Made by a program: the position numbers and the translations under genes. Below the pieces are notes generated by a model, which was given only the letters and a program-made list of their open reading frames with translations, ran no database searches and was not told the DNA's origin. DNA of 64,000 nt from Turnera subulata (Eukaryota; Streptophyta; Magnoliopsida; Malpighiales; Passifloraceae): NCBI GenBank assembly GCA_028386065.3, contig JAKUCV010002319.1, positions 85,585 through 149,584 of the forward strand, read 5' to 3'. Shown here one piece after another: positions 1-11,570 of the stretch (position 1 is its first letter; every line of letters begins with the position of its first letter).

Positions 1-1025
1 ATCGCGATATCTAGAGCTGTAGGCATCGGTTTACTGAGTTCTAGGAGTCTCTAGAAAGCTAAGAGGAACTCCTACAAGTTTTTTGTTGACATCAGATGCC
101 AGTTCATCCTCTCTTAATCTTTAATTCCAGCTTTAAGTTGAGTCACAATTCTGCTAAGAAGTGGTAAGCAAGTAGGAGCTAGATGAGGTCATCAAGAGGT
201 AATCCCTTCTAACTCTCTTTTTGTGTAGCTGTTGTGACATGATGATGATGATGGTGTATTAATTATGTCTTGCATGTAAGAACTAGTGAGCTTTGAACCC
301 ATTATCAAGGGGTACGTAGGCAGTTTTTAGTGGTGGAAATGCAAACTCAATCTTTATTTATTTTCTGTTTTGTCCTTTGATTTTGTTCCTTTTTGTTAAT
401 CATTTTTTTGTGCGTATGAAATATATCAATCTTTAATTGCACATAATCTCACCCCAATATGGATGGGTGCCTAACACCTTCCCATCCGTGACAAATTCCC
501 GGGTCCACATCTTTGGTTCGCTTATCGGTTGCCTTAAGTAGTCATTGGTTGCCTAAAGAAGTTTTTTTCCTAAATTTTGCCCTAAAATAAAATTTGGATG
601 CCACTTCAAAGATATGGATGACGGCTAAGAAGGTGGTGAGTAAGCCCAATAAATTTTGGGTCTCATACTCACACACACCCGGCAATTTTTGTGTCCTTTT
701 ATGTACCTCGAGTTTCAATTTTCGTCCCTTTTGTATATCTCGGGCAGCCCGGGCAATGACGTGGTCATCTGCCCGGATCTATTTGTCACATGTTGCAATC
801 TTATTGAAGCCACGTGGAAAATTTTGTTGGACCCATATTTTTGTCAAATTTTTTTATTTCAAAAATTACAAAAATTGTTTTTTATTTTTTAATTCTTATA
901 CCAGCCTGGTTGACCGATTTTCGTTCGGATTCGTTCAATCCGTTCTAAGCAAACTCGAAACAATGAGAATTCCTCTTTTTACTTTCCCCTTAAACCAGTT
1001 CCTTTCATCCCTTTTCCTCCTCCCT
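1..1025. other. Left flank, no supported gene; possible old retrotransposon debris
   Basis: No reading frame here resembles a known protein. The stretch around 445-560, with a phrase like ggtgcctaacacc followed by repeated ggttgcct motifs, looks like the non-coding part of a decayed plant LTR retrotransposon, but I see no ends. The open frames at 594-1073 are low-complexity and not credible. Confidence 0.4.
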
Positions 1026-1030
1026 CTTCT

Positions 1031-2078
1031 TGTGAATCGGTTGATGATTAGGAAGATGCTTAAGGTTAATTAAGTATGTTTAGGCCTAATTAAGTATGAT
1101 TATTAACATAAGGCATGGATTAAATTGTGATATTGATTATACTATTATAATATGCCAATTATTATTATATGATTAAATGCACTAACTAGGTTTTGATTAT
1201 GACAAACCTATACAAACCTATGTGTAGCATGTGTTGTGCCTAACCATGTATTGTAGCTCACATGAGGTGCTTCCAAATCATGATCATGCCTTGGGTGATA
1301 AGTGAGTGGGATTGTTTTTTGAAGCATGAGATGTCGCTTTCAACATAACCATGCCACTTGTGATTATTTTATCCTTAAAAGGATTGGTCAACAACTTAGT
1401 ATCTTGTGTTCCTAACAATGAATTGCAGCTCACAAAGGTGTTCAAATCGTAATCAACATGTGGGAAGAAGTGTGAGTGGGATTGGAGGATGTGTTATTGG
1501 AGTTGACATGTTGCTTTCAACAAAAAGCCAACCATGTGACTTGATTTGTTTAATCCTTATGGGCATTGGTCAAACAACCTAGGACACTACCATTTGTGGA
1601 ATCTGAATCAATGAAAAGCCTACCTTAAACAAATCAAATGTCAGCTGAATTCAAACTTCCTAAGACCAACCTAGGACTATGCTAAACATTGACATCAATG
1701 ACAAAAAGCTACAGACCGCTGGATCTCGTGCCAAAGTGAAAGGGACAACAGGCAATATGAATGTTGACGCTCAGGCACCTCGGAAGACAAACCAGCTGGA
1801 TGGAAAGGGACATGTAACGAATGTTTTGAATTTGCCACCATCCAACTTGTCTATATAATGTGATGCTGATTCAAGGTGAACCTCAGAGCTGCTAAACTGA
1901 GATTCTGAATTCAAGCAAAGCTAGTGCACATGCAGTTCTCAAAAGTCAAGCAAAAGAGAGGGAGATAAACACTTTTCTTAGTTCATTCATTGTGAGATAA
2001 TATTTGAAGGGAAAAGTTGTTGTACTTAGTTATAGCCTCTATTTTAAAAGGTTTTCTGTAAGACAAAGCTAGGGAAAG
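1031..2078 (+). repeat. 5' LTR of copia-1, 3'-truncated
   Basis: It starts TGTGAATCGG after TSD CTTCT and aligns with the 3' LTR until the word ctagggaaag at about 2078, where it runs straight into gag codons. About 340 bp present in the 3' LTR (10171-10511) are missing. It holds two diverged tandem units of about 190 bp (near 1230-1400 and 1405-1590; shared words include agctcaca, gtgagtgggattg, gctttcaaca). The second unit is absent from the 3' LTR. Confidence 0.88.
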
Positions 2079-3560
2079 CTAAAATGAAGAAGCCAAACTA
2101 GATGCCCAAGCAAAGAATGCACTCCTTCGTGGCATCAGTCAAGCCGAATTTGAAAGAGTCAGTTCATGTGAAACATCCCATGAAATTTGGAGTACTCTAT
2201 GCATTGCACATGAAGGAACTAACCAAGTCAAAGAATCAAAGATGAATCGGCTGATGAGAGAGTTCGAGCTTTTCCAGATGTTGCCTGATGAAACAATACA
2301 AGAACTTGAACAAGATTCACTATCTTGTGTAACAACTTGGCATGTCTTGGCAAGACCATTACAAACAAAGAAAAGGTAACAAAAATTCTTCGATCTCTTC
2401 CTTCTGAATGGGAACCAAAGGTTACTGCTATTAAGGAAGCCAAAGACATGAACACTCTCACTTACAATGATCTTATGGGAAGTCTCATTATTCATGGGTC
2501 AAAATTTGAAGAAAAACCAAAAAGAAAGAAGGATATAGCTCTCAAGTCTTCACATGAGAGTGATTTCGAGAGTGACCCAGACGTTGCCATAATTACAAGG
2601 AAATTTGTGAAATTTATGAAAAAAAAAAACCTCAAGGGTAGGAACCTCAGAGGTGTGAAGGTTGATGAATCAAAGAAAGAGCAACTTTTGTGATATGGTT
2701 GCAATCAACTCGGGCACATCAAAGCCGAATGTCCCAACATATGAAAATCCAAGTTCAACAACTTCAAGAACAAGGGTAAGAAAGCAATGACTGCATGGGA
2801 TGACCTTGACTCTGATGATGAATCTGATGAAGAGGAATCGGCAAACCTTTGTCTTATGGCACGAGAAGAAAAAGAGGTAAATCATTCCAACTCATCTAGC
2901 TTTTCCTTTAATGAACTCCATGATGCATATGAAGAATTATATGAAAGTTTTAAAGCCATGGCTAAGACAAACAAAACATTAAAAAGGAAGGTTGAACTCT
3001 TAGAATCTGAAAAGAAAGAGTGCATGGTAAAAAATGAAGAAATGGCTAAAAATCTGACCCTGTACAATAATGGCTTTGAAGATTCCAAAGCGGATAAAGA
3101 AACACTTGCTAAGTCACAAAAGGCTCTTGTGCAACAACTTGATACATGTAAAGAAGAGAATACAAGACTTGCACATGAAAATGTGGATCTGAAAAAGACT
3201 GTGGATTCTCTGAAAAGTATGCTTGAAAATTTTGATCATGGTAGTAAAGGTTTAGATATGATTCTAAGTCAACAAATACATACATTACAAAAGGTAGGTC
3301 TTGGAGCTACACATCACATTTTTCAAGCTAAGCCTAACTGTGCTACTAATACTCGAAAAACTAAAGCATATCATAGGACTGAATTTGTTAGGACTGCATC
3401 TAGCCATAACATCACTTGTCACTATTGTAATAGACATGGACACAAAATCAAAAATTGCATCTTTAGGAGAAGTAATTGTCCCATAAAGTTTATGTGGGTA
3501 CCTAAAGGTACCAAGACTAATTCACAAGGACCCAAGCATGTTTGGGTACCTAAAACTTGA
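2079..3560 (+). pseudogene. gag: Copia-1 gag, broken
   Basis: Structural protein (capsid/nucleocapsid) remnant. The first readable part (about 2090-2380) has a copia Gag-like helix region (AKNALLRG, IWSTLC, LMREFELFQ). After a frameshift the frame at 2325-2693 continues (KILRSLPSEWEPKVTAI). The first CCHC knuckle (YGCNQLGHIKAEC) has its first Cys codon turned to TGA at 2692-2694. The following frame, 2787-3560, has an acidic stretch, a coiled-coil and an intact second CCHC knuckle CHYCNRHGHKIKNC near residue 212. The N-terminus is deleted with the 5' LTR junction. Confidence 0.85.
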
Positions 3561-5120
3561 CATTGCAACAGGTCAATGGGGATGAGTGGGTACTCGATAG
3601 TGGGTTCTCAAGACATATGATGGGTGATATGTCCAAGTTCTCATCCTTAAATCCAAGTGGTAAAGGTTCTGTCACCTTTGGCGACAAATCGAAAAGAAAG
3701 GTATTGGGTGTAGGCAATGTCAGTAATGATCCAACCATTGAGCATGTGTTGTTAGTCCAAAATCTAAAATTTAACTTACTTAGTATAAGTCAGTTGTGTG
3801 ACCGTGGATGCAAAGTTATGCTTAGTAACTAACAATGATGATAATCAAACTTTGCTTGTTGGTAAAAGACAAAGAAACTTGTATTCAATTAATATGGTTG
3901 ATATCTCTAATCCGGAAAACAAGTGCTTAAATATTAGTATAGAAATAGTTGAACTTTGGCATAGAAGATTGGGGCATGCACATCATGAGTTTATTGCAAA
4001 ACTTCAAAACAAGGAACTTGTGAGGGGACTACCTATGTTGAAGTATGAAAAAGAGAAGGTATGTCATTCATGCCAAATTGGAAAGCAATTCAAAAGCTCA
4101 TTCAAGCCTAAAAAGTGCATCTCCACTACCAAACCATTTGAGCTACTACACCTTGATCTCTTTGGACCTATTAAAGTGGTAAGTCTTGGAGGTAAGTGCT
4201 ACACTTTTGTTATTGTAGATGACTAGTCTCATTTCACATGGGTCATCTTCCTCTCACAAAAGGACCACGCACTTTAAGAATTTGCTTCTTTGATAAGAAA
4301 ACTTCAAAATGAAAAAGGTTATAAATTAGCCAAGATTAGGAGTGATCATGGTGGTGGATTTGATAACCTTGTCTTTAATCATTTCTGTGATGAACATGGC
4401 ATTGAGCATATATTCTCGACTCCTAGAACTCCCCAACAAAATGGGATAGTAGAAAGGAAGAACCAAACTCTACAAGAAATGGCTAGGACGATGTTAAATG
4501 AACAATCTTTGCCAACTTTTCTTTGGGCTGAAGCAGTAAATACTGCTTGCTATATCCTAAACCGTGTAACAATTAGATCACAACTAGAGAAAACTCCATA
4601 TGAGCTTTGGCATGATAGAAAACCAAACATTAGCTACTTTAAAGTTTTTTGGTCAAAGTGCTTTATACTAAATACCAAGGACTCCTTAGGTAAGTTTGAT
4701 GCTAAATCTGATGATGGCGTGTTTCTTGGATACTCAACTAGGAGTAAAGCATATAGGGTCTATAATAAAAGAACTCTTATAGTTGAGGAATTAATACATG
4801 TTGTATTTGATGAACTTGTGCAAACTAACAATGGTGTTGATGATGAGAATGTGCTTTGTCAGGATAAACAACCAGGAGATATCCTTGTTGATGTCCCTGA
4901 AAAATTTGCTGAGATTGAAAGAAAGGAAGAAGTGCCAATTACAAATGCAACTCAAAATGAAGCCCTCTCACAATCTACACCATCTGCTGTTCATGACAGT
5001 TCGGCATTGAAGGTGCCAAAAGGACTATCAACCTGTGACATTATTGGAGATCCATCTAAAGGTGTAACTACAAGATCATCCTTGCACAATCTTAATTCCC
5101 ATCAAGCTTTTCTCTCATAA
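3557..5120 (+). pseudogene. pol: Copia-1 pol, protease and integrase part, broken
   Basis: Aspartic protease at 3557-3832 has active-site DSG in the context WVLDSGFSRHM, where most relatives have DSGCSRHM. A frameshift near 3800-3832 leads to 3798-4226 with the GAG-pre-integrase zinc finger (LWHRRLGHAH, CHSCQIGKQ) and the start of the integrase core (LLHLDLFGP, first catalytic Asp). A TAG at 4224-4226 interrupts the core. The frame at 4290-5120 carries the second Asp (KIRSDHGGGF) and catalytic Glu (PQQNGIVERKNQ), then the C-terminal region. The TAA at 5118-5120 replaces a probable CAA Gln codon, since the downstream sequence continues in frame towards the reverse transcriptase. Confidence 0.88.
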
Positions 5121-5165
5121 ATTGAGCCCAAAAATATTGATGAAACTATCAATGATGAAAATTGG

Positions 5166-6650
5166 GTGATGGCTATGCAAGAAGAGCTCAATCAATTTGA
5201 GAAAAATGATGTTTGGGAATTAGTTCCTAGACCCACCAATTATCCAATAATTGAGACCAAATGGGTATTTAGAAACAAATTGGATGAGGCTGGAAATGTG
5301 ACAAGGAACAAAGCTAGGCTTGTGGCAAAAGGCTACAACCAAGAAGAAGGAATTCACTTTAATGAGACTTTTGCACCCGTTGCTCGCCTAGAGTCCATTC
5401 GGATGCTACTTGCATATGCATCCTATAAGTCCTTCAAACTCTACCAAATAGATGTGAAAAGTGCCTTTCTGAATGATGTAATCATGGAAGAGGTGTATGT
5501 GGAGCAACCTCCTGGATTTGAGGATTATGAGCATCCAAAACACGTCTATAAGCTTAAAAAGACTCTATATGGACTCAAACAAGCTCCAATGGCATGGTAT
5601 GACAGGTTAAGTACATTTCTTCTCTCTCAAAACTTTGTTAGAGGTAAACTTGATTCCACACTCTTTGTGAAACACCAAAAGAATGACTTAATTATTGTGC
5701 AAATCTGTGTTGATGATAGATTATTTGGTGCTACTAATGATGCTCTATGTCAAGATTTTGAAAAACTAATGGATAGTGAATTCGACATGAGCATGATGGG
5801 GGAGCTAAACTTCTTTCTTGGATTCCAAATCAAACAATATAATGACGGCATCTTCATTGGTCAAACTAAATATACAAAGGAACTACTCAAACGATTTGGC
5901 ATGTCAGATGCCAAAGTGAGCCCAACTCCTATGACCACTACAACAAAGCTTGATAAAGATGAATCCGGAGAAGATGTGGACATTAAGAAATATAGAGGTA
6001 TGATTGGAAGTCTCCTCTATCTTACTGCATCTAGACCTGATATTATGTTCAGTGTGTGCTTGTGTGCTCGCTTTCAAGCATGTCCTAAAGAATCTCATTC
6101 CAAAGCTATTAAAAGAATCTTTAAATACCCAAATGGAACATCCTCTCTAGGTCTTTGGTATCCCAAGGTTGAGTCATTTAATTTAGTTGGATATTCTGAT
6201 GCTGACTTTGCTGGATGCATGCTTGATAGAAAGAGTACTAGTGGGACATGCCAATTCTTAGGAAATTCAATAGTTTCTTGGTCTAGTAAGAAACAAAATT
6301 CAGTAGCTACATCAACAACCGAGGCAGAGTATGTGGTTGCAGGATCTTGTTGTGCACAACTTCTTTGGATGAAACAAACATTACTTGACTATGGTTTGAA
6401 TTTTGACACTATACCAATTTTATGTGATTGTGCTAGTGCCATAAACTTGACTAAAAATCCTATTCAACACTCAAGAACTAAACACATAGAAATAAGGCAC
6501 CATTTTATTAGAGATCATGTGCTTAAGAAAGATATAATACTTGATTTTGTCACAACCGAGAGGCAGCTTTTAGATATATTCACTAAACCCTTGAAGGAAG
6601 AACAATTTGCAAAAATTTGGTTGGAGCTAGGTATGTGTAATGCACCTTAA
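5166..6650 (+). pseudogene. pol: Copia-1 pol, reverse transcriptase and RNase H
   Basis: A 494-codon open frame, the longest intact coding piece of the element. Reverse-transcriptase landmarks in order: TKWVFRNK near residue 26, [55 protein letters not shown], then the catalytic box. The box reads CVDDRLFG instead of the family's usual YVDD-I-FG: both Asp residues are kept but Tyr is Cys and the following hydrophobic is Arg. RNase H follows ([28 protein letters not shown]). As the upstream reading is broken, this is no longer part of a polyprotein. Confidence 0.9.
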
Positions 6651-6833
6651 AATTCAAGGCTATCCAGGTATGTGTTTCTAACTCCTAAAAACATGTGACA
6701 TGTATTCAAAAGACACACACATCACCCTAGAAAATTCGAGCAATGATGGATGGTAAAAGTGAAAAGCCTAGAGGTCTACATAAAGTGGAAAACTGGTCAG
6801 GAAAGGAATCTGGATGTTTTGGCATCTGATAGC

Positions 6834-7494
6834 TTCCCGCAAGTATACGGGGTTGTTGTAGTACCAAGGTCGTCTCACAGGGATCTTTGTTAAGTACTAT
6901 CTAACCAAGCAATTTATGATTATCTAGAAAAATAAATAATGTTGAGGGATTGATGATTAAAACGAAAACTAAAGCAATTAATAAGGAGATTAAACTGATT
7001 AATATAAAGCATCTAAGACTTCGGGGAATTCCTTGCCAATATTTCCATACAATTAAGCTACACATAAGTAGGCCATGTACTGTCACCATATAGCTAGCCT
7101 ATGTTGAATCTATGAATTAAATTCTGAAATTAAACTTCTTTAAAAGAAACGGGAAATCTAAACTAGATCGATAACCTACTCTCGTAGTGCCGTAAAATCC
7201 CTTCCTAGTTTATGTCCACTATGCATCGGCCAGTGCTGAAATAAACTAAGAGCATTAAGAAATTTCCCTACCTAATCTCCAATAAAAAGCACGCCTCTCT
7301 CGAGGTCGGTTTTTATAGCCCGGTTTATGTTGTTCTATAGGTAAACGACGCTGTCACTTAACGTTCGCCTATTATGGATTTATGCTAATTGGTGATCAAG
7401 CAACTAACATAGTAAAGATTCATAAACCGAATTAAAGAAGAATAAAATCTGAAAATAATTCTTTATTTAAATNCTGAGAAAACCCTCTCAGATG
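6834..7494. mobile_element. Probable inserted repeat inside copia-1, borders uncertain
   Basis: The sequence changes at about 6834 (tgatagcttcccgcaag) to a non-coding repeat with the phrase cccgcaagtatacggggttg that I associate with plant retrotransposon-derived repeats, and returns to element-like sequence after about 7494. It interrupts the spacer between pol and the third ORF. One undetermined base sits at 7473, so the right border may be misassembled. I could not find a convincing target duplication. Confidence 0.45.
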
Positions 7495-7583
7495 ATAACA
7501 CTCCTTTAGCCCAGAAATATCCATCCAAGAGAGCCAAGACCACAGCTGGAAGGCAAATAAAGCTAGCTAGGCCCGAAAAGCTT

Positions 7584-8888
7584 ATGGCATCTGCGATGCC
7601 AAAGCGTGCACTAAGGGACAATACTCGGGTACAAAGGCTGAAGGCACTTGTGTCCAGAAAAGGAAAAGAAAAGGTGGTTTATGAGGTTCCTGAGTCGGAG
7701 GAAGAAGATGATGATGATGAAGTGGTTCCGGATGTAACCCCTGAACGAGTAATAGGGGATAGACCTATGGTGTCTGAGGATGAAGAAGAAGGATCTGAAA
7801 GTGAAGAATGCTACGAACCCTCGGTCAAGCATGTCAGCAAGTCAGGAAAACTCTCCAGGTCCAAAAAGAAGCCTAAGAAGATTGTTGATGAGGAGGAGGA
7901 AGAGAAGGATCCTACTCGAATCGTGGGTAGTTCTTTCAAATTTCTGAAATCTGATTCTATCCACTTTGAGGATTTGAATGGGTCTACTTTTTTGGAAATA
8001 GTAGAGCGGGCTCAACTCACCACACTAGCCACTCTTCAGGTATCTGCTTATGAATCGTTGGTTTAGGATTCCCACACAAATATGTTACCTAAGCATGATG
8101 ATATTTGTAACGTTATTGGTCTTCGAAGCACGATTTGTGGGATCTCTATCTTTGTCAATGCCAAATTGATTAGGAAGCTACAGAAATTGAAGAAAGGATC
8201 TATTAAGTACTATAACACTACCTCTGGAAATTCTGTCAGTTTGCCCGACACACCTAGTGTTTCTGAGCAGAGGAAGTTGTTATTTGAGCAGTCCACCAAG
8301 AAGGGTTCCTATTAGGATCTCTGTCCCGAGCATAGGTTGGTTCTTTATTTTATCACAAGAGTCTTAATTCCCCGTGGAGGACACCAGACCTTGCTCAAGA
8401 CTTATGACATGTGGCTTCTGGGTTGTGTGCTGACGAATAGTCCTATTGACTATGGGTATCATCTTTCACCATCTTCGTCTCTCTGCTGCTCGACCTTATG
8501 GAAGCCTCATCACCCTGATTGCTCGTCACTTTGGTGTGATTCCCACCAAAGCGCATCATCCAGTACTTGGTGACTCCAACTGCACTGCCACTCTTAGTAA
8601 AATGCACCTCAGAAAGAATAAGCATAGGGTTTTCTATGTGGTTCAGACAAGTTCCTCTAAGGATGCTCGCATTTAGGCTCTGACTGAGGAGATAAAGGAT
8701 GTGAAGGAAGAGCTGTATGAGCTTAAAGGTACGTTGAAGAAGATTATAAAAATGGAAAAAGCCAACTGGATCTGTTGGTTGCCGAGAATGAGGTTGAGAC
8801 AACCGTTGAAGGAGATGAGGATGATGACGGCAGTGATGATGTTGAGTCCACTGATTCCTCGTCCGACCAGAAATCTGCCAGTGTTTGA
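7584..8888 (+). pseudogene. Copia-1 third ORF (env-like position), broken
   Basis: Begins with a basic then very acidic region (repeated E/D runs, residues 40-75). The middle reads like the plant transposon-associated domain found in the late ORFs of retroelements (RLVLYFITRVLIPRGGHQTLL, LITLIARHFGVIP). An acidic Ser-rich tail ends at TGA 8886-8888. The frame is cut by TAG at 8064-8066, 8313-8315 and 8674-8676, each where Gln fits, and by frameshifts near 8460 and 8760. It occupies the env-like position of SIRE elements, but I see no signal peptide or membrane anchor. Its biochemical role is unknown. Confidence 0.65.
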
Positions 8889-9370
8889 CCTCTCATGGCT
8901 ATCCAGATCTGATGCTCAATTAGGATCATGCATGTGTATCTGTTTTATTTACTTTGCTATTGTTGTGGTATCTTTGGTGCCAATGTGTCTTTTTGTTGTT
9001 GACTACTTGTTTCTTGACTGGTTCTGTCTACTATCTGTTGCTGTTGTTTCTGTTATGGCTTCTCCCATGCCAATCTTTTTGCCCTTGTTGTGCTTTTTGT
9101 GATGCCAAAAGGGGAAGAGATTACTAGGTTGTGGGAGAGATTTAGGTTCGGGAGCATATGGATCTGTGTTTTTCGACATGTTCATTCTCTTTTAATATAA
9201 TGTGGCTTCGAAATTCTATGTCTTCGATTTATTTTTCTGCTCCTTATGCTCTAACCATTTGAATGATGCACAAATTGGATAAATAGTTTAGATAGGGGGA
9301 GCATATGTTGAGGGGGAGCATAGAATACACAAAATTCATATCTCCACATAGTTTAAGGTTTTTCAACATC

Positions 9371-9384
9371 AAAAAGGGGGAGAA
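9371..9384 (+). promoter_or_regulatory. Polypurine tract of copia-1
   Basis: AAAAAGGGGGAGAA ends exactly at the TG of the 3' LTR, as expected for the plus-strand primer. Confidence 0.85.
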
Positions 9385-10511
9385 TGTGAATCGATTGATG
9401 ATTAGGAAGATGCTTAAGGCTAATTAAGTATGTTTAGGCCTAATTAAGTATGATTATTAACATAAGGCATGATTAAATTGTGACATTGATTATACTATTA
9501 TAATATGCCAATTATTATTATATGATTAAATACACTAACTAGGTTTTGATTATGACAAACCTATACAAACCTATATGTAGCATGTGTTGTGCCTAACCAT
9601 GTATTGTAGCTCACATGAGGAGCTTCCAAATCGTGATCATGCCTTGGGTGATGAGTGAGTGGGATTGTTTTTTGAAGCATGAGATGTCGCTTTCAACATA
9701 CAAACTCCCATGCCACTTGTGATTATTTTATGTCAGCTGAATTCAAACTTCCTAGGACCAACCTAGGACTATACTAAACAATGACATCAATGACAAAAAG
9801 CTGCAGACCGCTGGATCTCGTGCCAAAGTGAAAGGGACAACAAGCAATATGAACATTGACGCTCTGGCACCTCGGAAGACAAACCAGCTGGATGGAAAGG
9901 GACATGTAACAGATCTTTTGAATTTGCCACCATCCAACTTGTCTATATAATGTGATGCTGATTCAAGGTGAACCTCAGAGCTGCTAAACCGAGATTCTGA
10001 ATTCAAGCAAAGTTAGTGCACTTGCAGTTCTCAAAAGTCAAGCAAAAAAGAGAGAGATAAACACTTTTCTTAGTTCATTCATTGTGAGACAATATTTGAA
10101 GGAAAAAATTGTTGTACTTAGTTATAGCCTCTGTTTCAAAGGGTTTTCTGTAAGACAAAGCTAGGGAAAGATTTGTGGTAAGTGTGTAAGGTTTGAGTTG
10201 AGCCTAAGGGAAAAACTTGTATTTTAGGTTAGTGGTTGAACCCGTGAAAAACCATAATAAGAGTTAGTTAGAAATCTCAAGGGGGGAACCTTGAGTAGTG
10301 GATGTAGTCCTGTGTGGCGAACCACTATAAATCATGTGTCCAATTATCTCTAACCCTTCCTCCTTGTGTGTTAATTAGTTTGATCATTAGTGTTCTTAAA
10401 CATAAAACCCATACACATAAACACTTTGGCATTAGAGACACCAAATCTGGTTTAATCTGAAAAGGCAAATTCAACCCCCCTCCCCCTCCTCTTAGCCACT
10501 TTGGGCCAACA
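9385..10511 (+). repeat. 3' LTR of copia-1
   Basis: Starts TGTGAATCGA and ends GGGCCAACA before TSD CTTCT (10512-10516). Compared with the 5' LTR it lacks about 270 bp (equivalent of 1370-1640) and has the complete right third. A likely TATA region is ctatataatg at 9942-9951. Confidence 0.9.
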
Positions 10512-10681
10512 CTTCTAACTTGTATTTTCCATTATCAAAAGAAATTGTCTTCTAACTTCCTCTTTTTTTACCAAAAATAAAACTTTAGCGATTAAGGTTA
10601 AGAACTACCAAACCCAAATTGAGCATACTAATATGCAACAGCCAAATTGAAGGTACCAATTAGTTTTCTTTGGATTATTTG

Positions 10682-10981
10682 CAGTGTTATCAGAACCGGA
10701 CCGGACACTGACCGAGAAAAGGTCCTGCTAAATTTTCATTTAAAAATACTATTTTCTTGTAAAAATAGGAAAAAGATTAAAAAAAATTAGCATAATTACA
10801 TTTTAAAAATGACTCGGGACGGGTCATTGGTTATACCGGATCAGTAAAAACCGACCGGGTCACCTGGTTTTTCTCGGGTCAATTGCTTGTCCGATCCAAG
10901 TTCCCTAAAAACCCAGTGTAATGACCGAATCACGGTCCAACTGGTTGGACCGGTCGGCCTGGTCCAGTTCTGATAACACTG
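10682..10981. mobile_element. hAT-type MITE, 300 bp
   Basis: Terminal inverted repeats CAGTGTTATCAGAACCGGACC (left) and its near complement at the right end (ggtccagttctgataacactg). An 8-bp target duplication ATTATTTG flanks it exactly (10674-10681 and 10982-10989). Length, 8-bp TSD and CAG-type ends fit a non-autonomous hAT element. There is no coding capacity. Confidence 0.92.
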
Positions 10982-10989
10982 ATTATTTG

Positions 10990-11565
10990 TTCTCATTACT
11001 TCTAATTATGGACAATTCAAATGGGTATTCACAAATCTGAGTTATGCATAGCCTCAAAACCCATGATTGCTCTTGATGATAATATAGTGATTTTTTTTCT
11101 TAGTACAAACCTAGAAACTCATGTGAGAAAGCAAGTACATATGCAAATCACTATCTATCTATGCTCTGCTATTTCGACACGTAGGATCATAGAAAAGTGA
11201 CATTTGGCAAAACAACTCAATGCAATTAATACAAAGAGTTCAAGGAAACTTTTAAAAGAGAAAATTAAAACAGCAGTAAAAATATATTTCCGCTATCTCC
11301 ATGTTGCAAAAATTAATAGTCATTAATTTAGTCTAAAGAAAAGCCATATTAAGGTAATCCCGCATAAATTTAATGACCTTAATTTTGCCACATTTATTTG
11401 TCATTCAGGCATCCGTTTAAACTTTAATCTTCAGAGTCCATATATGTATATTTTTTTTTGGAAAAAACTCACCGAACAAAATCAGGTGATGTAGATAGTC
11501 AAATTTTAATTAGTAAGGAAATATATTATTTTTTTATTAGGCACATCCTCCAAACAAATAATAGT
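10990..11565. other. Intergenic, no gene seen
   Basis: AT-rich unique-looking sequence between the MITE and the large LTR. I see no ORF with family signatures and no repeats. Confidence 0.5.
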
Positions 11566-11570
11566 ATTAA

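Larger units (their letters stand above)
1031..10511 (+). mobile_element. Decayed SIRE-like Ty1/copia LTR retrotransposon with third ORF
   Basis: Two related LTRs (1031-2078, truncated, and 9385-10511) flank gag, protease, integrase, reverse transcriptase/RNase H and an extra 3' ORF, in Ty1/copia order. The 5-bp direct repeat CTTCT at 1026-1030 and 10512-10516 abuts TG at the left and CA at the right, so both ends are genuine insertion ends. A polypurine tract lies at 9371-9384. The element is dead: the 3' part of the 5' LTR, the primer-binding site and the start of gag are deleted at about 2078/2079, all ORFs carry stops or frameshifts, and another sequence seems inserted at about 6834-7494. 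The gag-pol plus late ORF with acidic tail matches the SIRE/Maximus lineage; lineage assignment is by architecture only. Confidence 0.93.

Noticed and set aside
594..1073. 159-codon open frame at the left edge
   Set aside because: Phe-rich low-complexity translation, overlaps the start of the copia LTR, starts on a non-ATG codon, no domain.
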